Shown here: piece after piece, positions 8,137-16,354 of the stretch
Position numbering within the stretch: the stretch's first letter is position 1
Layout: every line of letters begins with the position of its first letter
Origin: Staphylococcus equorum
Lineage (GTDB): Bacteria > Bacillota > Bacilli > Staphylococcales > Staphylococcaceae
Direction of reading: 5' to 3'
Length of the DNA stretch: 64,000 bases
Assembly (NCBI RefSeq): GCF_029024965.1
Contig: NZ_CP118982.1
Coordinates: 2,294,001-2,358,000 of the forward strand
Notes under the pieces: model-generated
What the model was told of the DNA's origin: nothing
The model's input: only the letters and a program-made list of their open reading frames with translations
The model's database searches: none
Made by a program: the position numbers and the translations under genes

Positions 8137-9108
8137 ATGGCAAAAAAATTAGAAAAAGCAGTTTTTCCTAAGAAAATAAAAAAAGAATTAAGACCATTGA
8201 TGAAGAAAGATAATTATCATAATATTATTTATCTGATTTTAGATTGGTTGGTAATTTTAGGAAGTGTTTACTTAAGTATATATACAGGAAGTATTTTTAT
8301 TTATATACTTAGTATAATTTTAATTGGTAGTCGTATGAGAGCTTTTGATAACCTAATGCATGAGGCATGCCATCAATCATTGTTTACTAATAAATTTTAT
8401 AATAAATGGATTACATGTGTTTTTGTAGCTTTTCCAATATTCACAAGCTTCACTGCATATTGTAATTCGCATTTTCAGCATCATAGAAACTTATGGGACG
8501 AAGAAAATGACCCCGATACTAAAAGATATAGATTTGTTGGATTAGACAAGCCCCAAGAAAGTACAAATAAATTCATAAAAAATCATATTATAAAAGTGTT
8601 ATTTTTATTCCATGTACCTAAATACATATTAGGTACTGTATCAGCTAACCTTTATAATAAAGATATACCAAAAGCAGAATTGTGGACTAGAAATATTTTA
8701 TGGTTAACTGTAATCATTGTTTCTATAGTTTTTAATTTTTGGCTATATCTTATAATTTTCTGGTTTATACCACTTCTAACAACTTTTCAAATTATACGTT
8801 ATTGGGCGGAAATGGCTGAGCATTCTGGTTTAAATAATGATTCTGAGTTAACAGCTAGTAGAAATACATTTGGCATGCCTTGGACGATTTATTTGTTTCA
8901 TCCACATCATGATAATTATCATTTAGTTCATCATTTGTTCCCAGCTATTCCTCACTATAATTTGAAAAAAGCACATATTATTTTGATGAATGACAAAAAG
9001 TATAGAGAAGCACACCATTGTACGGGTTTTTTCAAAACTACACTACCAGGGTTTTATAGCGTAGTAAAAGATATTTGTACACCAAATCATAAAACGAAAG
9101 AGAGCTAA
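8137..9108 (+). CDS. Membrane fatty acid desaturase/hydroxylase family protein
   Basis: The protein has 323 residues, four or more hydrophobic segments, and the three histidine boxes of the membrane di-iron family: HEACH near residue 74, HFQHH near 114 and HHDNYHLVHH near 252. The ribosome binding site AAGGAGGGAG precedes ATG. It is followed after only two bases by a LysE-type exporter and is divergent from a MocR regulator. That company suggests the substrate may be an amino compound rather than a bulk lipid; this is inference. A second, dissimilar desaturase is at 44083. Confidence 0.85.
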   Translation: MAKKLEKAVFPKKIKKELRPLMKKDNYHNIIYLILDWLVILGSVYLSIYTGSIFIYILSIILIGSRMRAFDNLMHEACHQSLFTNKFYNKWITCVFVAFPIFTSFTAYCNSHFQHHRNLWDEENDPDTKRYRFVGLDKPQESTNKFIKNHIIKVLFLFHVPKYILGTVSANLYNKDIPKAELWTRNILWLTVIIVSIVFNFWLYLIIFWFIPLLTTFQIIRYWAEMAEHSGLNNDSELTASRNTFGMPWTIYLFHPHHDNYHLVHHLFPAIPHYNLKKAHIILMNDKKYREAHHCTGFFKTTLPGFYSVVKDICTPNHKTKES

Positions 9109-9110
9109 TT

Positions 9111-9728
9111 ATGTTACAACCTATAATTCATGGATTTTTATTAGCATTAGGACTTATTCTACCTTTAGGTGCACAAAATGTATTTGTATTTAATCAAGGA
9201 GCGAATCAAAAAAAAATCATAAGTGCTTTGCCTGTAATAATAACAGCAGGTCTTTGTGATACATTTTTAATAGTTCTTGCAATATTAGGGGTTTCATTAA
9301 TACTGATGTCCCTACCTACTTTACAGTTAATAGTCTATATCATTGGCCTTATATTTCTACTATATATGGCTTGGTCACTGTGGAAGGAAAAGCCGAATAA
9401 CTTAGAAAATTATGATTCTATGAGCGCAAAAAAGCAAATAGGTTTTGCTTTATCTGTCTCACTATTGAACCCACATGCTATTATGGATACGGTTGGTGTT
9501 ATTGGAACAAGCGCTTCAGTTTATTCTGGAACAGATAAGTTATTGTTTAGTACTTCTACTATTGTAGTTTCTTGGCTATGGTTTATTTTATTAGCAATAC
9601 TTGGGAAATTACTAGGATCTATAGATAAAACTGGAAAGTACATAATATTATTAAACAAATTTTCAAGTATTATTGTGATTATAGTTAGTTTAATCATTGT
9701 CAAAAACATTATAGACTTAATTTTGTAA
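9111..9728 (+). CDS. LysE/ArgO family amino acid exporter
   Basis: The 205-residue protein has about six membrane segments and the LysE landmarks LGLILPLGAQNVFVFNQG near the N-terminus and LLNPHAIMDTVGV in the middle, which match the ArgO/LysE family of basic amino acid exporters. It is tightly linked (two-base gap) to the desaturase-like gene and is probably controlled by the divergent MocR protein. Basic amino acids are the usual cargo, but in this setting the cargo could be the desaturase product or its precursor. Confidence 0.85.
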   Translation: MLQPIIHGFLLALGLILPLGAQNVFVFNQGANQKKIISALPVIITAGLCDTFLIVLAILGVSLILMSLPTLQLIVYIIGLIFLLYMAWSLWKEKPNNLENYDSMSAKKQIGFALSVSLLNPHAIMDTVGVIGTSASVYSGTDKLLFSTSTIVVSWLWFILLAILGKLLGSIDKTGKYIILLNKFSSIIVIIVSLIIVKNIIDLIL

Positions 9729-9760
9729 ATACAGTGTTATTAAAATCTATATGCCTACGA

Positions 9761-9803
9761 ATTACTTAAGACTCTTAAAAAACTTTTAAGAGTCTTAAGT
9801 AAT
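9761..9803. terminator. Bidirectional terminator
   Basis: ATTACTTAAGACTCTTAAAA pairs with TTTTAAGAGTCTTAAGTAAT, a 20-base-pair perfect stem between the exporter gene and the converging recombinase gene. Confidence 0.88.
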
Positions 9804-9819
9804 ATATTTTTTACCAAGT

Positions 9820-10368
9820 TTAATTCTTAAGCACTCTATATACTGTAGAGCGACTAACACCTGTTTGTTTAGCAATCTCTTCGCCTGTAAGTTTTTGTTC
9901 ATCGTATAGAAATTTAATTTCTCTTTTCTTATGGTCAGGCAATGAAGGTCTGCCGCCTTTTCGCCCTCTTGCTCGTGCTGCTTCTAATCCTTTTTTTGTT
10001 CGTTCACTTAATAAGTTAGCTTCAAGTTCAGCGAATGCACTCATCATGGTAAAGAACATCTTGCCCATCGCATCTTTAGTCGATACGTTCATATCTATAA
10101 TATGTAAATCAATGCTATTATCATCCAACCATTGCGATAGCTCAATTAACTGTTTTGTTGTACGTCCAAGACGATCTAGTTTATAGATAACTAGGATATC
10201 TCCTTCGCGTAAATAATCTAAACACTTATCAAGTTCTGTTCTTTTCGTTTTGCGACCGCTCGCTTTCTCGCTAAAGATACGTTCACAACCATATTCCTCA
10301 AGTGTATCAATCTGTCCATCAAGACTTTGATCTTGTGTTGATACACGTGCATAACCAATTTTAGCCAT
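9820..10368 (-). CDS. Serine recombinase (resolvase/invertase family)
   Basis: The 182-residue protein has the catalytic serine at residue 10 (YARVSTQDQ), the conserved YKLDRLGR motif near 62-69, an E-helix segment and a C-terminal helix-turn-helix (TGEEIAKQTGVSRSTVYRVL). This is a small resolvase of the Tn3/Tn552 and plasmid Bin/Sin type, which cuts and rejoins paired res sites. No transposase or clear res array is seen beside it, so it is a lone remnant of a mobile element or plasmid insertion. The start ATG has AGAGGTGG eight bases upstream. Confidence 0.92.
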   Translation of the reverse strand: MAKIGYARVSTQDQSLDGQIDTLEEYGCERIFSEKASGRKTKRTELDKCLDYLREGDILVIYKLDRLGRTTKQLIELSQWLDDNSIDLHIIDMNVSTKDAMGKMFFTMMSAFAELEANLLSERTKKGLEAARARGRKGGRPSLPDHKKREIKFLYDEQKLTGEEIAKQTGVSRSTVYRVLKN

Positions 10369-10525
10369 TTCAATACCACCTCTTTTAATCGTTTTATGGG
10401 CACTTATTAACGAAATCTAATTCTCGATGCAAATAAACGCGTCTCTCATCGTCTAAAAACTCATGATTTTTGATATTTATGATACATTGATTATAACACA
10501 AGTTTATAGACTTAAATATCCAAGA

Positions 10526-10556
10526 AAAACCTCTTAATATTAAGTTAAGAGGTTTT
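10526..10556 (-). terminator. Terminator of the nucleotidyltransferase gene, type-2 hairpin repeat
   Basis: AAACCTCTTAA pairs with TTAAGAGGTTT just beyond the stop codon at 10574. The hairpin is followed on the plus strand by TTGTGTCAAAAA, a flank that recurs at 34649-34688 and in altered form at 15307-15342. Confidence 0.7.
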
Positions 10557-10573
10557 GTGTCAAAAACGATTGG

Positions 10574-11404
10574 TTATAATCTATTGGTTTCTTCAATTAT
10601 TTTTCTTAATTCTTCAATAGATTGCTTCGTTTTATATTCATCCATTGAAAGAGAAGACACAATATTATCGATTCGATTTTTATAATTTTTAGGTTTTATT
10701 GGGAATTCATTGATCATAGCTACAGATTTCTTTTCATTAATACAATAAATTTCATTTTTCGCAAAAATAACTTGATTTAAGCAAGAAATACATCGAAATA
10801 AATGCCCCATTATATACGAAATATCATTCTTATTAATGTTGTCTTCGATAAACATAAAGGAAAATGAAGCTTCAAAAGCAAAGAATTGAGTTATTGATTG
10901 TTTAACTTTAGGAGGGTACGGAAAAGTCTTATTTTTAAGCTCGCTTAATTTATTTTGTGGATCAGCTAAAATTTTACAAATATTTAACTCGCCCATATAC
11001 ATAACGTTCAAAAAACCATGAGGATGACCGGTTTGATAATGAATAGTTACTTTACCTGACAAACAATCTTTTATTACTTCATTCACTTTTTTAATATCAC
11101 GGAAAATTAAGTCTACATGATAACCATTCACAAGCAGCCATCCACCGCCGTTGATCCATTCTCCCCAATCTCCTAAGGATGTAATTAAGTCATCTTTTTT
11201 CTCATCGTTAATTTTTAATGCTGCTTTTTCAATATTGTCTGTATTAAATCCTTGTGTTTCATCATAATAGATGCCTATATCTATATCAGAATCCGGTCTA
11301 TGATTACCTTTTGCTCGAGAACCACCTAACACAACTCCTACAACTCCGGGCAATCCACTTATTTCTTCTACTATTTTTTGAATTGTATGATCTACAGCAT
11401 TCAT
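10574..11404 (-). CDS. Nucleotidyltransferase domain protein
   Basis: The 276-residue protein has the pol-beta-type nucleotidyltransferase motif GGSRAKG (about 27-33) followed by SDIDIG with the metal-binding D-x-D (about 40-44), then a long helical C-terminal domain. Such proteins transfer a nucleotide to a small molecule or protein; aminoglycoside adenylyltransferases belong to the superfamily, but this sequence matches none that I recognise. The neighbouring resolvase could mean it arrived on a mobile element. A good AAAGGAG site precedes the start. Substrate unknown. Confidence 0.75.
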   Translation of the reverse strand: MNAVDHTIQKIVEEISGLPGVVGVVLGGSRAKGNHRPDSDIDIGIYYDETQGFNTDNIEKAALKINDEKKDDLITSLGDWGEWINGGGWLLVNGYHVDLIFRDIKKVNEVIKDCLSGKVTIHYQTGHPHGFLNVMYMGELNICKILADPQNKLSELKNKTFPYPPKVKQSITQFFAFEASFSFMFIEDNINKNDISYIMGHLFRCISCLNQVIFAKNEIYCINEKKSVAMINEFPIKPKNYKNRIDNIVSSLSMDEYKTKQSIEELRKIIEETNRL

Positions 11405-11634
11405 TTATCTCGCTCCTTTATTATTTCGAATTCTATACTCTACTATATTAATAAAATTTATAAAAAGGGACTTCTTTTTCAATAAGGGTTCTATTAAACA
11501 CTCATTCTCATACGTCCTAATCGTACAAATAGAAACTGGATTTTACAAAGGATTTTTTATTGTTCGCTTAGGATAGGCTCTAATGACACAAAAAGATACC
11601 ACTAAAAAAGTGATTAGAATTTTCCAACAAACAC

Positions 11635-11665
11635 TTGCTTGATATCGCAGTCTAAGGTTTATGAT
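11635..11665 (+). promoter_or_regulatory. Promoter with 19-base spacer, MerR-activated type
   Basis: TTGCTT and TATGAT are separated by 19 bases (GATATCGCAGTCTAAGGTT). Overlong spacers of 19-20 bases are typical of promoters activated by MerR proteins. It lies 30 bases before the SDR start codon, and a MerR gene lies 1.2 kb downstream. The boxes are seen; MerR control is inference. Confidence 0.45.
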
Positions 11666-11694
11666 TGAAATATATTCAAAGGAGGTTATATAAT

Positions 11695-12453
11695 ATGGGT
11701 AAATTTGATAGTTTACAAGACAAAGTTGTAGTTATTGCTGGTGGTGCTAAGAACCTTGGTGGCTTATTAAGTACTACTTACGCTAAAGATGGGGCTAAAT
11801 TAGTAATCCATTATCATAATGAAAAGTCTTTAGATGATGCTAAAGCTACACTTTCAAAAGCTGAAGAACTAGGTGGACAAGGTACATTATTTTCTGGTGA
11901 TTTAACTAAGGTTAGTAATGTCCAAGCTTTATTCCAACATGCTGAGGAGACGTTTGGAAAAGTTGATATCGCAATAAATACAGTAGGAAAAGTACTTAAA
12001 AAACCTATTTCAGAAACGACTGAAGAAGAGTTCGATAGTATGGCAGATATCAATGCAAAGTCAGCTTATTTCTTTATTAAATATGCTGAAAAGTCTATGA
12101 ATGATAATGGTAAGATTATCACTCTAGCCACTGCATTACTTGCTGCTTATACAGGATTTTATTCAACTTACGCTGGAGGAAAAGCGCCTGTCGAGCATTA
12201 TACACGCGCAGCATCATCAGAGTTTATGGATAGAGGCATTTCTGTTAATGCGGTGGCACCTGGACCAATGGACACACCTTTCTTCTATCCTCAAGAAGGC
12301 GAAGATGCTGTGGCATTCCATAAATCCCAAGCACTTCATAATCAACTTACAAATATAGAAGACATCGCGCCAATTATTACTTTCTTAACTTTAGATGGTT
12401 GGTGGATAAATGGACAAACATTATTTGCAAATGGCGGTTATACGACACGCTAG
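11695..12453 (+). CDS. Short-chain dehydrogenase/reductase
   Basis: The 252-residue classical SDR has a cofactor-binding stretch AGGAKNLGG (about 15-23) and the catalytic pair in YAGGK near residue 162. The position 13 residues before the Tyr, usually Ser, is Thr (ATALLAAYTG). The SDR-typical PG motif is present in VAPGPMDTPF. The start is ATG at 11695, preceded by AAAGGAGG; an earlier in-frame ATG at 11665 lies inside the promoter. It leads a cluster with a hypothetical protein, MerR, DJ-1/PfpI and LtrA, which suggests a role in aldehyde or electrophile stress. Confidence 0.85.
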   Translation: MGKFDSLQDKVVVIAGGAKNLGGLLSTTYAKDGAKLVIHYHNEKSLDDAKATLSKAEELGGQGTLFSGDLTKVSNVQALFQHAEETFGKVDIAINTVGKVLKKPISETTEEEFDSMADINAKSAYFFIKYAEKSMNDNGKIITLATALLAAYTGFYSTYAGGKAPVEHYTRAASSEFMDRGISVNAVAPGPMDTPFFYPQEGEDAVAFHKSQALHNQLTNIEDIAPIITFLTLDGWWINGQTLFANGGYTTR

Positions 12454-12485
12454 TTAACTTTAAAGAATAAGGAGGTCATTTTGAT

Positions 12486-12806
12486 ATGTATTACTTTTTA
12501 GCAATATTTAAAGAAAATGAAACAGATATTAAGATTATTACGGAAGAAAAGGTCATAGATGATAAGAACGTATCTTTGCCAAGTAATAATTACGTTAAAT
12601 CTTTAGCTGAAGAAATAATTGAGCTATCTCATCAAAATAATTTATTCCATAATGACATTAAACGAATTGGTTTAAAAATAGATGATCCTGAACTCATTGG
12701 TTATAACACTGTGGAGTCATTAAAGAGTGATATGGTATCAACATTTGGGTTTGAAGCTATTATCCATAATGACTATGAAGATTTACTAGTTCAACTTATT
12801 AAATAG
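12486..12806 (+). CDS. Hypothetical protein
   Basis: I do not recognise this 106-residue acidic cytosolic protein. It has no membrane segment and no cysteine, and looks like a small alpha/beta fold with charged helices. ATG at 12486 is preceded by AAGGAGG. It lies 32 bases after the SDR and ends before a strong terminator, so it is probably co-transcribed with the SDR. Confidence 0.65.
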   Translation: MYYFLAIFKENETDIKIITEEKVIDDKNVSLPSNNYVKSLAEEIIELSHQNNLFHNDIKRIGLKIDDPELIGYNTVESLKSDMVSTFGFEAIIHNDYEDLLVQLIK

Positions 12807-12809
12807 ACC

Positions 12810-12839
12810 AAAAAGGTGACTTTATAAAGTCACCTTTTT
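12810..12839 (+). terminator. Terminator ending the SDR-hypothetical unit
   Basis: AAAAAGGTGACTTT-ATAAAGTCACCTTTTT is a long perfect hairpin with a T-tract. It lies directly before the MerR ribosome binding site (AGGAGG), so MerR translation depends on read-through or on a promoter overlapping the stem. Confidence 0.82.
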
Positions 12840-12852
12840 TAGGAGGTAAATT

Positions 12853-13200
12853 ATGCAAGTAAAGCAAGTAGCCGATAATTTAGGCATCAGTGAACATACT
12901 ATTCGATACTATGACAAAGCAGGGCTTTTTCCATTTGTTACCAGAAATAAGAATGGCTATAGAGATTTTTCAGTAGAAGACCTATATTGGATTGAATTTA
13001 TAAAATGTATGCGTCAGACACATATGCCTGTATCAAAGTTAAAAGAAATTGCTGAATTGTATCATCAAGGAAGTTCTACCAAAATGAAACGAAAAGACAT
13101 ATTTTTAGAACATCAAAAAAATTTAATAGAACAAAAAAGACTTATAGATGAAGGTCTTAAAGTATTAGAAGAAAAATTCAAATTATTGGAAAACGAATAA
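12853..13200 (+). CDS. MerR family transcription regulator
   Basis: The 115-residue protein starts with the MerR winged helix (VKQVADNLGISEHTIRYYDKAGL, shown here only as family landmark up to YYDKAGL) and ends in a dimerising helix, with almost no effector domain. It resembles the AdhR/NmlR type that responds to aldehydes. One Cys is present (FIKCMRQ, near residue 56), where AdhR-type regulators carry a conserved cysteine. It is followed 17 bases later by a DJ-1/PfpI gene; Bacillus AdhR controls a DJ-1/PfpI family gene and an alcohol dehydrogenase (established knowledge). Confidence 0.85.
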   Translation: MQVKQVADNLGISEHTIRYYDKAGLFPFVTRNKNGYRDFSVEDLYWIEFIKCMRQTHMPVSKLKEIAELYHQGSSTKMKRKDIFLEHQKNLIEQKRLIDEGLKVLEEKFKLLENE

Positions 13201-13217
13201 GAGAATCGAGGTATACT

Positions 13218-14186
13218 ATGAAAAAACAAGCTTTAATAATTATATCATCAGCAAATGAACTACCATTAAATAATCCCACTAAACAAAAAATAGACACAGG
13301 ATTCTTTTTAGTTGAAATGGGAAAAATATTGGACACTTTTAAAGACGATTATGAATTTATTTTCGCTACGCCAAATGGCGAAAAACCGACATTAGATATT
13401 AATGGGGAATCTTTAAGTATGCAAGCTGGAGAAAAGCTAGGCATTGCGTCTGTGAAAGAAAAATTTTATAAAGATCCCACTAATTATCGTCAAAAGAATA
13501 CCAAACTTGTCGACCGCAGAGAAAAGGAATTAAACACTTTATACGATTTACTTGGAAAACTGCCTGTATCGCAAAATTTGAGTAACACAGATGAAGAGAC
13601 GAAAGAATTTAGAAAACAGATTGTTAGAAAAATGGATGACTTAGAAGAAAAGAAATTTTATTCTTTAAAAGAATTATTGGAAAACAATGCTGATAATAAC
13701 AATGATTTTAGTTTTGAAAATTTATCATTCGTGCACCTACCTGGAGGGCATGCGCCTATGGTAGATTTCTTAGATAACCCAGAATTAGGCGAAGTGTTAA
13801 ATCAATTGTCAGAACAAAAAGTCATCACTTCTTTAATATGTCATGCGCCCATTGCTTTAACGTCTGCTAGACTCAGAATTGATGATAAAGGTAAACCGTA
13901 TAATTATGACAAATCATTATACGAAGGCGCCCATATAACTACAGTACCTAAAATAGGTGAGTTGTTCATGTTAATATCTGGGTACCCTAAAATAAAAAAT
14001 AAAAAGACGCGGTTACACTATTACGTAGATAAAAAGTTAATTTCCTATAATTTCAATGTTAAAACAACAAAAAACTTTACAAAATCGCTTGTTGTATATG
14101 ATAAAACCAGAAAATTATTAACTGGTAATGGACCACAAGCTATAGATGATCAAACAGATAAACTGAAGGAAATTTTACCTAAATAA
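13218..14186 (+). CDS. DJ-1/PfpI superfamily protein (Hsp31-like)
   Basis: The 322-residue protein carries the nucleophile elbow LICHAPIAL with Cys208 followed by His209 and the HLPGGHAPMVDF segment that holds the family glutamine-amidotransferase-like acid/oxyanion region. It is longer than PfpI (about 170) and closer in size to Hsp31-type members, with a charged insertion around residues 95-160. Members act as glyoxalase-III-like or deglycase-type enzymes or as chaperones against carbonyl stress. The position between MerR and LtrA suggests induction by aldehydes. The exact activity is not decided by the sequence. Confidence 0.8.
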   Translation: MKKQALIIISSANELPLNNPTKQKIDTGFFLVEMGKILDTFKDDYEFIFATPNGEKPTLDINGESLSMQAGEKLGIASVKEKFYKDPTNYRQKNTKLVDRREKELNTLYDLLGKLPVSQNLSNTDEETKEFRKQIVRKMDDLEEKKFYSLKELLENNADNNNDFSFENLSFVHLPGGHAPMVDFLDNPELGEVLNQLSEQKVITSLICHAPIALTSARLRIDDKGKPYNYDKSLYEGAHITTVPKIGELFMLISGYPKIKNKKTRLHYYVDKKLISYNFNVKTTKNFTKSLVVYDKTRKLLTGNGPQAIDDQTDKLKEILPK

Positions 14187-14214
14187 TTAAAAGACCAGGT
14201 TTAGGAGTGGAAAA

Positions 14215-15150
14215 ATGAAGAAAAGAGAAGTCAGCATGACAGAATTATTTTTCGATTTAATATTTGTTTATATTTTATCTACTATTAATCAGACTGCAGA
14301 AGGCATTTCACATAATTTAATGTCTTTAGAAGAACTAGGAAAAAGCTTCATGCTTTTTCTCGTCTTTTTCTCTATATGGGTTTACCGTACACTTTTAGTT
14401 AATAGGTTCTTCAATCAAAAATGGTATCAATACATCTTTGTGTTTATAGATATGTATTTAATCGTTATATTGTCTAAAGCTATAAATAGCGATTTTCAAC
14501 AAACATTTCTTCCATTTGTTTTAATGTCAGCCTTGGTATATCTAAGTATTTTTATACAATACTTCATTAATTATAAATTTACCAATGCGAAAGTAGATAT
14601 GAAATTGGTTAAAGTTTATATGATTGGTTTATTATTAACAATTATTCTTTCTATAATATCTATAATGTTGCCATCACCGATTAATTTTAGGGTGTATTTT
14701 ATAGGAATTTTTATCGTAGCAGTCTTTCCGCTACTCTTTTATAAGACTTCATATCGTAACCCTATATTCTTTAACCATTTGACTGAACGATTAAGCTTAT
14801 TAGTGATTTTATTATTTGGTGAAGGCCTAGTTTTATTAATACAAAATATTGAATTGACCCGCTTAAATATTTTATATGCATTATGTTTCGCCTTTATTAC
14901 GTGTTTATTTGTTATATATGTTCATCACTATAAATCAACAGATAAAAACACAACAAACAAAACAGGATTCACAACAATTTATGTACATTTATTATTAATA
15001 TTTTCATTAGATATGATGTTTTTAATTATGAATAAACTGTTATCTCATGAACATCTGAATACATCTGAAATATATGGATTCATACTATTCTTAGTTTTAT
15101 TTATAGTCAGTATATTAACAAATATAGGCTTACATAAGGAGAAAGCATAA
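14215..15150 (+). CDS. ltrA: Low temperature requirement protein A (LtrA) family membrane protein
   Basis: The 311-residue protein has about nine or ten hydrophobic segments and the LtrA opening landmark TELFFDLIFVY near residues 9-19, with FGEGLVLL in the second half. LtrA was named from cold-sensitive Listeria mutants; its activity is unknown. TAGGAG precedes the ATG. It is the last gene of the MerR-DJ-1-LtrA series and is followed by a strong terminator, so it is probably co-regulated with the DJ-1 gene. Confidence 0.85.
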   Translation: MKKREVSMTELFFDLIFVYILSTINQTAEGISHNLMSLEELGKSFMLFLVFFSIWVYRTLLVNRFFNQKWYQYIFVFIDMYLIVILSKAINSDFQQTFLPFVLMSALVYLSIFIQYFINYKFTNAKVDMKLVKVYMIGLLLTIILSIISIMLPSPINFRVYFIGIFIVAVFPLLFYKTSYRNPIFFNHLTERLSLLVILLFGEGLVLLIQNIELTRLNILYALCFAFITCLFVIYVHHYKSTDKNTTNKTGFTTIYVHLLLIFSLDMMFLIMNKLLSHEHLNTSEIYGFILFLVLFIVSILTNIGLHKEKA

Positions 15151-15234
15151 ATTGCTCTTTATACTTTTCTTTTTATAGTTCTTTAACTTTATAGAAAAAA
15201 ATTACGCGTGAGATATTATATTAAAATAAACTGC

Positions 15235-15266
15235 AAAAATCCTTCAGTTATAGCTGAAGGATTTTT
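15235..15266 (+). terminator. Terminator after ltrA
   Basis: AAAAATCCTTCAG and CTGAAGGATTTTT form a perfect 13-base-pair stem with a six-base loop and T-tract, 85 bases after the ltrA stop. Confidence 0.88.
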
Positions 15267-15306
15267 ACAATTTATTAGAGAAACTTTATGCAATAGAAAA
15301 TGATAT

Positions 15307-15342
15307 CCTCAATTTTATATTGAGAGATTTTGTATCACAAAC
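15307..15342 (+). repeat. Type-2 hairpin repeat at the break of the dehalogenase remnant
   Basis: CCTCAATTTTATATTGAGAG followed by TTTTGTATCACAAAC resembles the hairpin-plus-TTGTGTCAAAAA modules at 34650-34688 and 10531-10568. It stands exactly where homology to haloacid dehalogenases begins, as if it marked the truncation point. Confidence 0.45.
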
Positions 15343-15750
15343 AATCTTTTAAAAGAATATTTGTATCTTACTCCCTATTCAGAAGTTAAAGAAGTACTAA
15401 ATCAATTAAAAAATAAAAAACTTGCTGTGTTTTCAAACGGTTCACATGATATGCTAGACCCTCTAATTGAGAAATCTGAATTATCAGGTGAATTTGATCA
15501 AATAATTAGTGCTGACGAAGTAAAACATTTTAAACCAACTATCGAGTCATATCATTATGTATCACAAATTTTAGAAGTCAAACCAGAAGAAGTGTTATTT
15601 ATGTCTTCAAATGGATGGGATATATCCGGTGCAAAAAATTATGGTTTTCAAACCGCTTGGATAAATCGTCAAAATCTTCCGATTGAAGAATTGAATTTAG
15701 AACCCAACATCATTTATCAAGATTTAAGTGGTATATTAGAATGGAAATAA
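15343..15750 (+). pseudogene. N-terminally truncated haloacid dehalogenase (type II) remnant
   Basis: The frame reads LLKEYLYLTPYSEV and continues for about 135 residues with HAD motif II (FSNGS), the motif III lysine region (EVKHFKPTIESY) and the motif IV-like region (FMSSNGWDISGAKNYGF), typical of L-2-haloacid dehalogenases. The first ~95 residues with the nucleophile Asp of motif I are missing, so no activity is expected. A TTG at 15361 lacks a ribosome binding site. A recurrent hairpin repeat sits at the break. Confidence 0.82.
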
Positions 15751-15752
15751 AA

Positions 15753-15802
15753 TATAAAAGAGGGGGCTTAAGAAAATCATTTCTTAAGTCCCCTCTTTTA
15801 TA
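15753..15802. terminator. Bidirectional terminator
   Basis: TATAAAAGAGGGGGCTTAAGAAA pairs with TTTCTTAAG-CCCCTCTTTTATA between the dehalogenase remnant and the converging MarR gene. Confidence 0.85.
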
Positions 15803-15811
15803 CTATGAAAA

Positions 15812-16231
15812 TTAAAAATCACTTTTATTTATTTTTAGTAATACCTTTTTAAAACTTTCAATTTCCTCATTAGTTAGATTTGAAAAGTAGTCATTATTGA
15901 GTTGATTGGCTATTTTTTCTAATGTCGGCCATAAGTCTTTTGCTTTATCTGTACTACTAATTAACACAGTTCTTCTGTTTTCATTATCAGTTCTACGTGT
16001 TATCAGCCCTTTTTTTGACATCTTATCTAGTATTCCAGATATTGTTGACGGTTCTAAATTTAAAGTATTACCAATCGCTTTAGGTGTATTTAATTTACTA
16101 TTAATTAAACAATTCAAAACACCATATTCTGCCGGAGTAGTATTGTAAGGATTTAATAAACTTTTAAAATGTTTAAACACTTTATTCTGTGAAGTACTTA
16201 GTAAATAATTTATACAATTATCTAATTCCAT
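15812..16231 (-). CDS. MarR family regulator
   Basis: The 139-residue protein has the MarR winged helix with TPAEYGVL, the recognition-helix region TLNLEPSTISGILDKM and the wing segment LITRRTDNENRRTVLISST. It is divergent from a quinone oxidoreductase gene and probably represses it from the 123-base gap between them. The single Cys pair near the N-terminus (DNCINY and NCLIN) could be redox sensing, as in quinone-responsive MarR proteins; this is inference. Start ATG at 16231. Confidence 0.88.
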   Translation of the reverse strand: MELDNCINYLLSTSQNKVFKHFKSLLNPYNTTPAEYGVLNCLINSKLNTPKAIGNTLNLEPSTISGILDKMSKKGLITRRTDNENRRTVLISSTDKAKDLWPTLEKIANQLNNDYFSNLTNEEIESFKKVLLKINKSDF

Positions 16232-16259
16232 AATTAAAACCTCACTTAAATTAATAATA

Positions 16260-16288
16260 TTGACTAGTTTATTATATCATGATACATT
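16260..16288 (+). promoter_or_regulatory. Promoter of the quinone oxidoreductase gene with palindrome in the spacer
   Basis: TTGACT (16260-16265), a 17-base spacer and TACATT (16283-16288). The palindrome TATCATGATA (16275-16284) lies in the spacer and into the -10 box, a natural place for a MarR dimer to block transcription. Confidence 0.6.
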
Positions 16289-16354
16289 CTAGCAAGAAAT
16301 AGTTTTGTTACAAAAATATATTATGCCAAAATTATTATGAAAGAAGGCTAATAA

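Noticed and set aside
10574-11404. Aminoglycoside resistance adenylyltransferase
   Set aside because: Only the general nucleotidyltransferase motif is shared; no specific resemblance to known ANT enzymes was recognised.
9820-11404. Intact transposon or plasmid integration
   Set aside because: Only a resolvase is present; no transposase, terminal inverted repeats or target duplication were found by eye.
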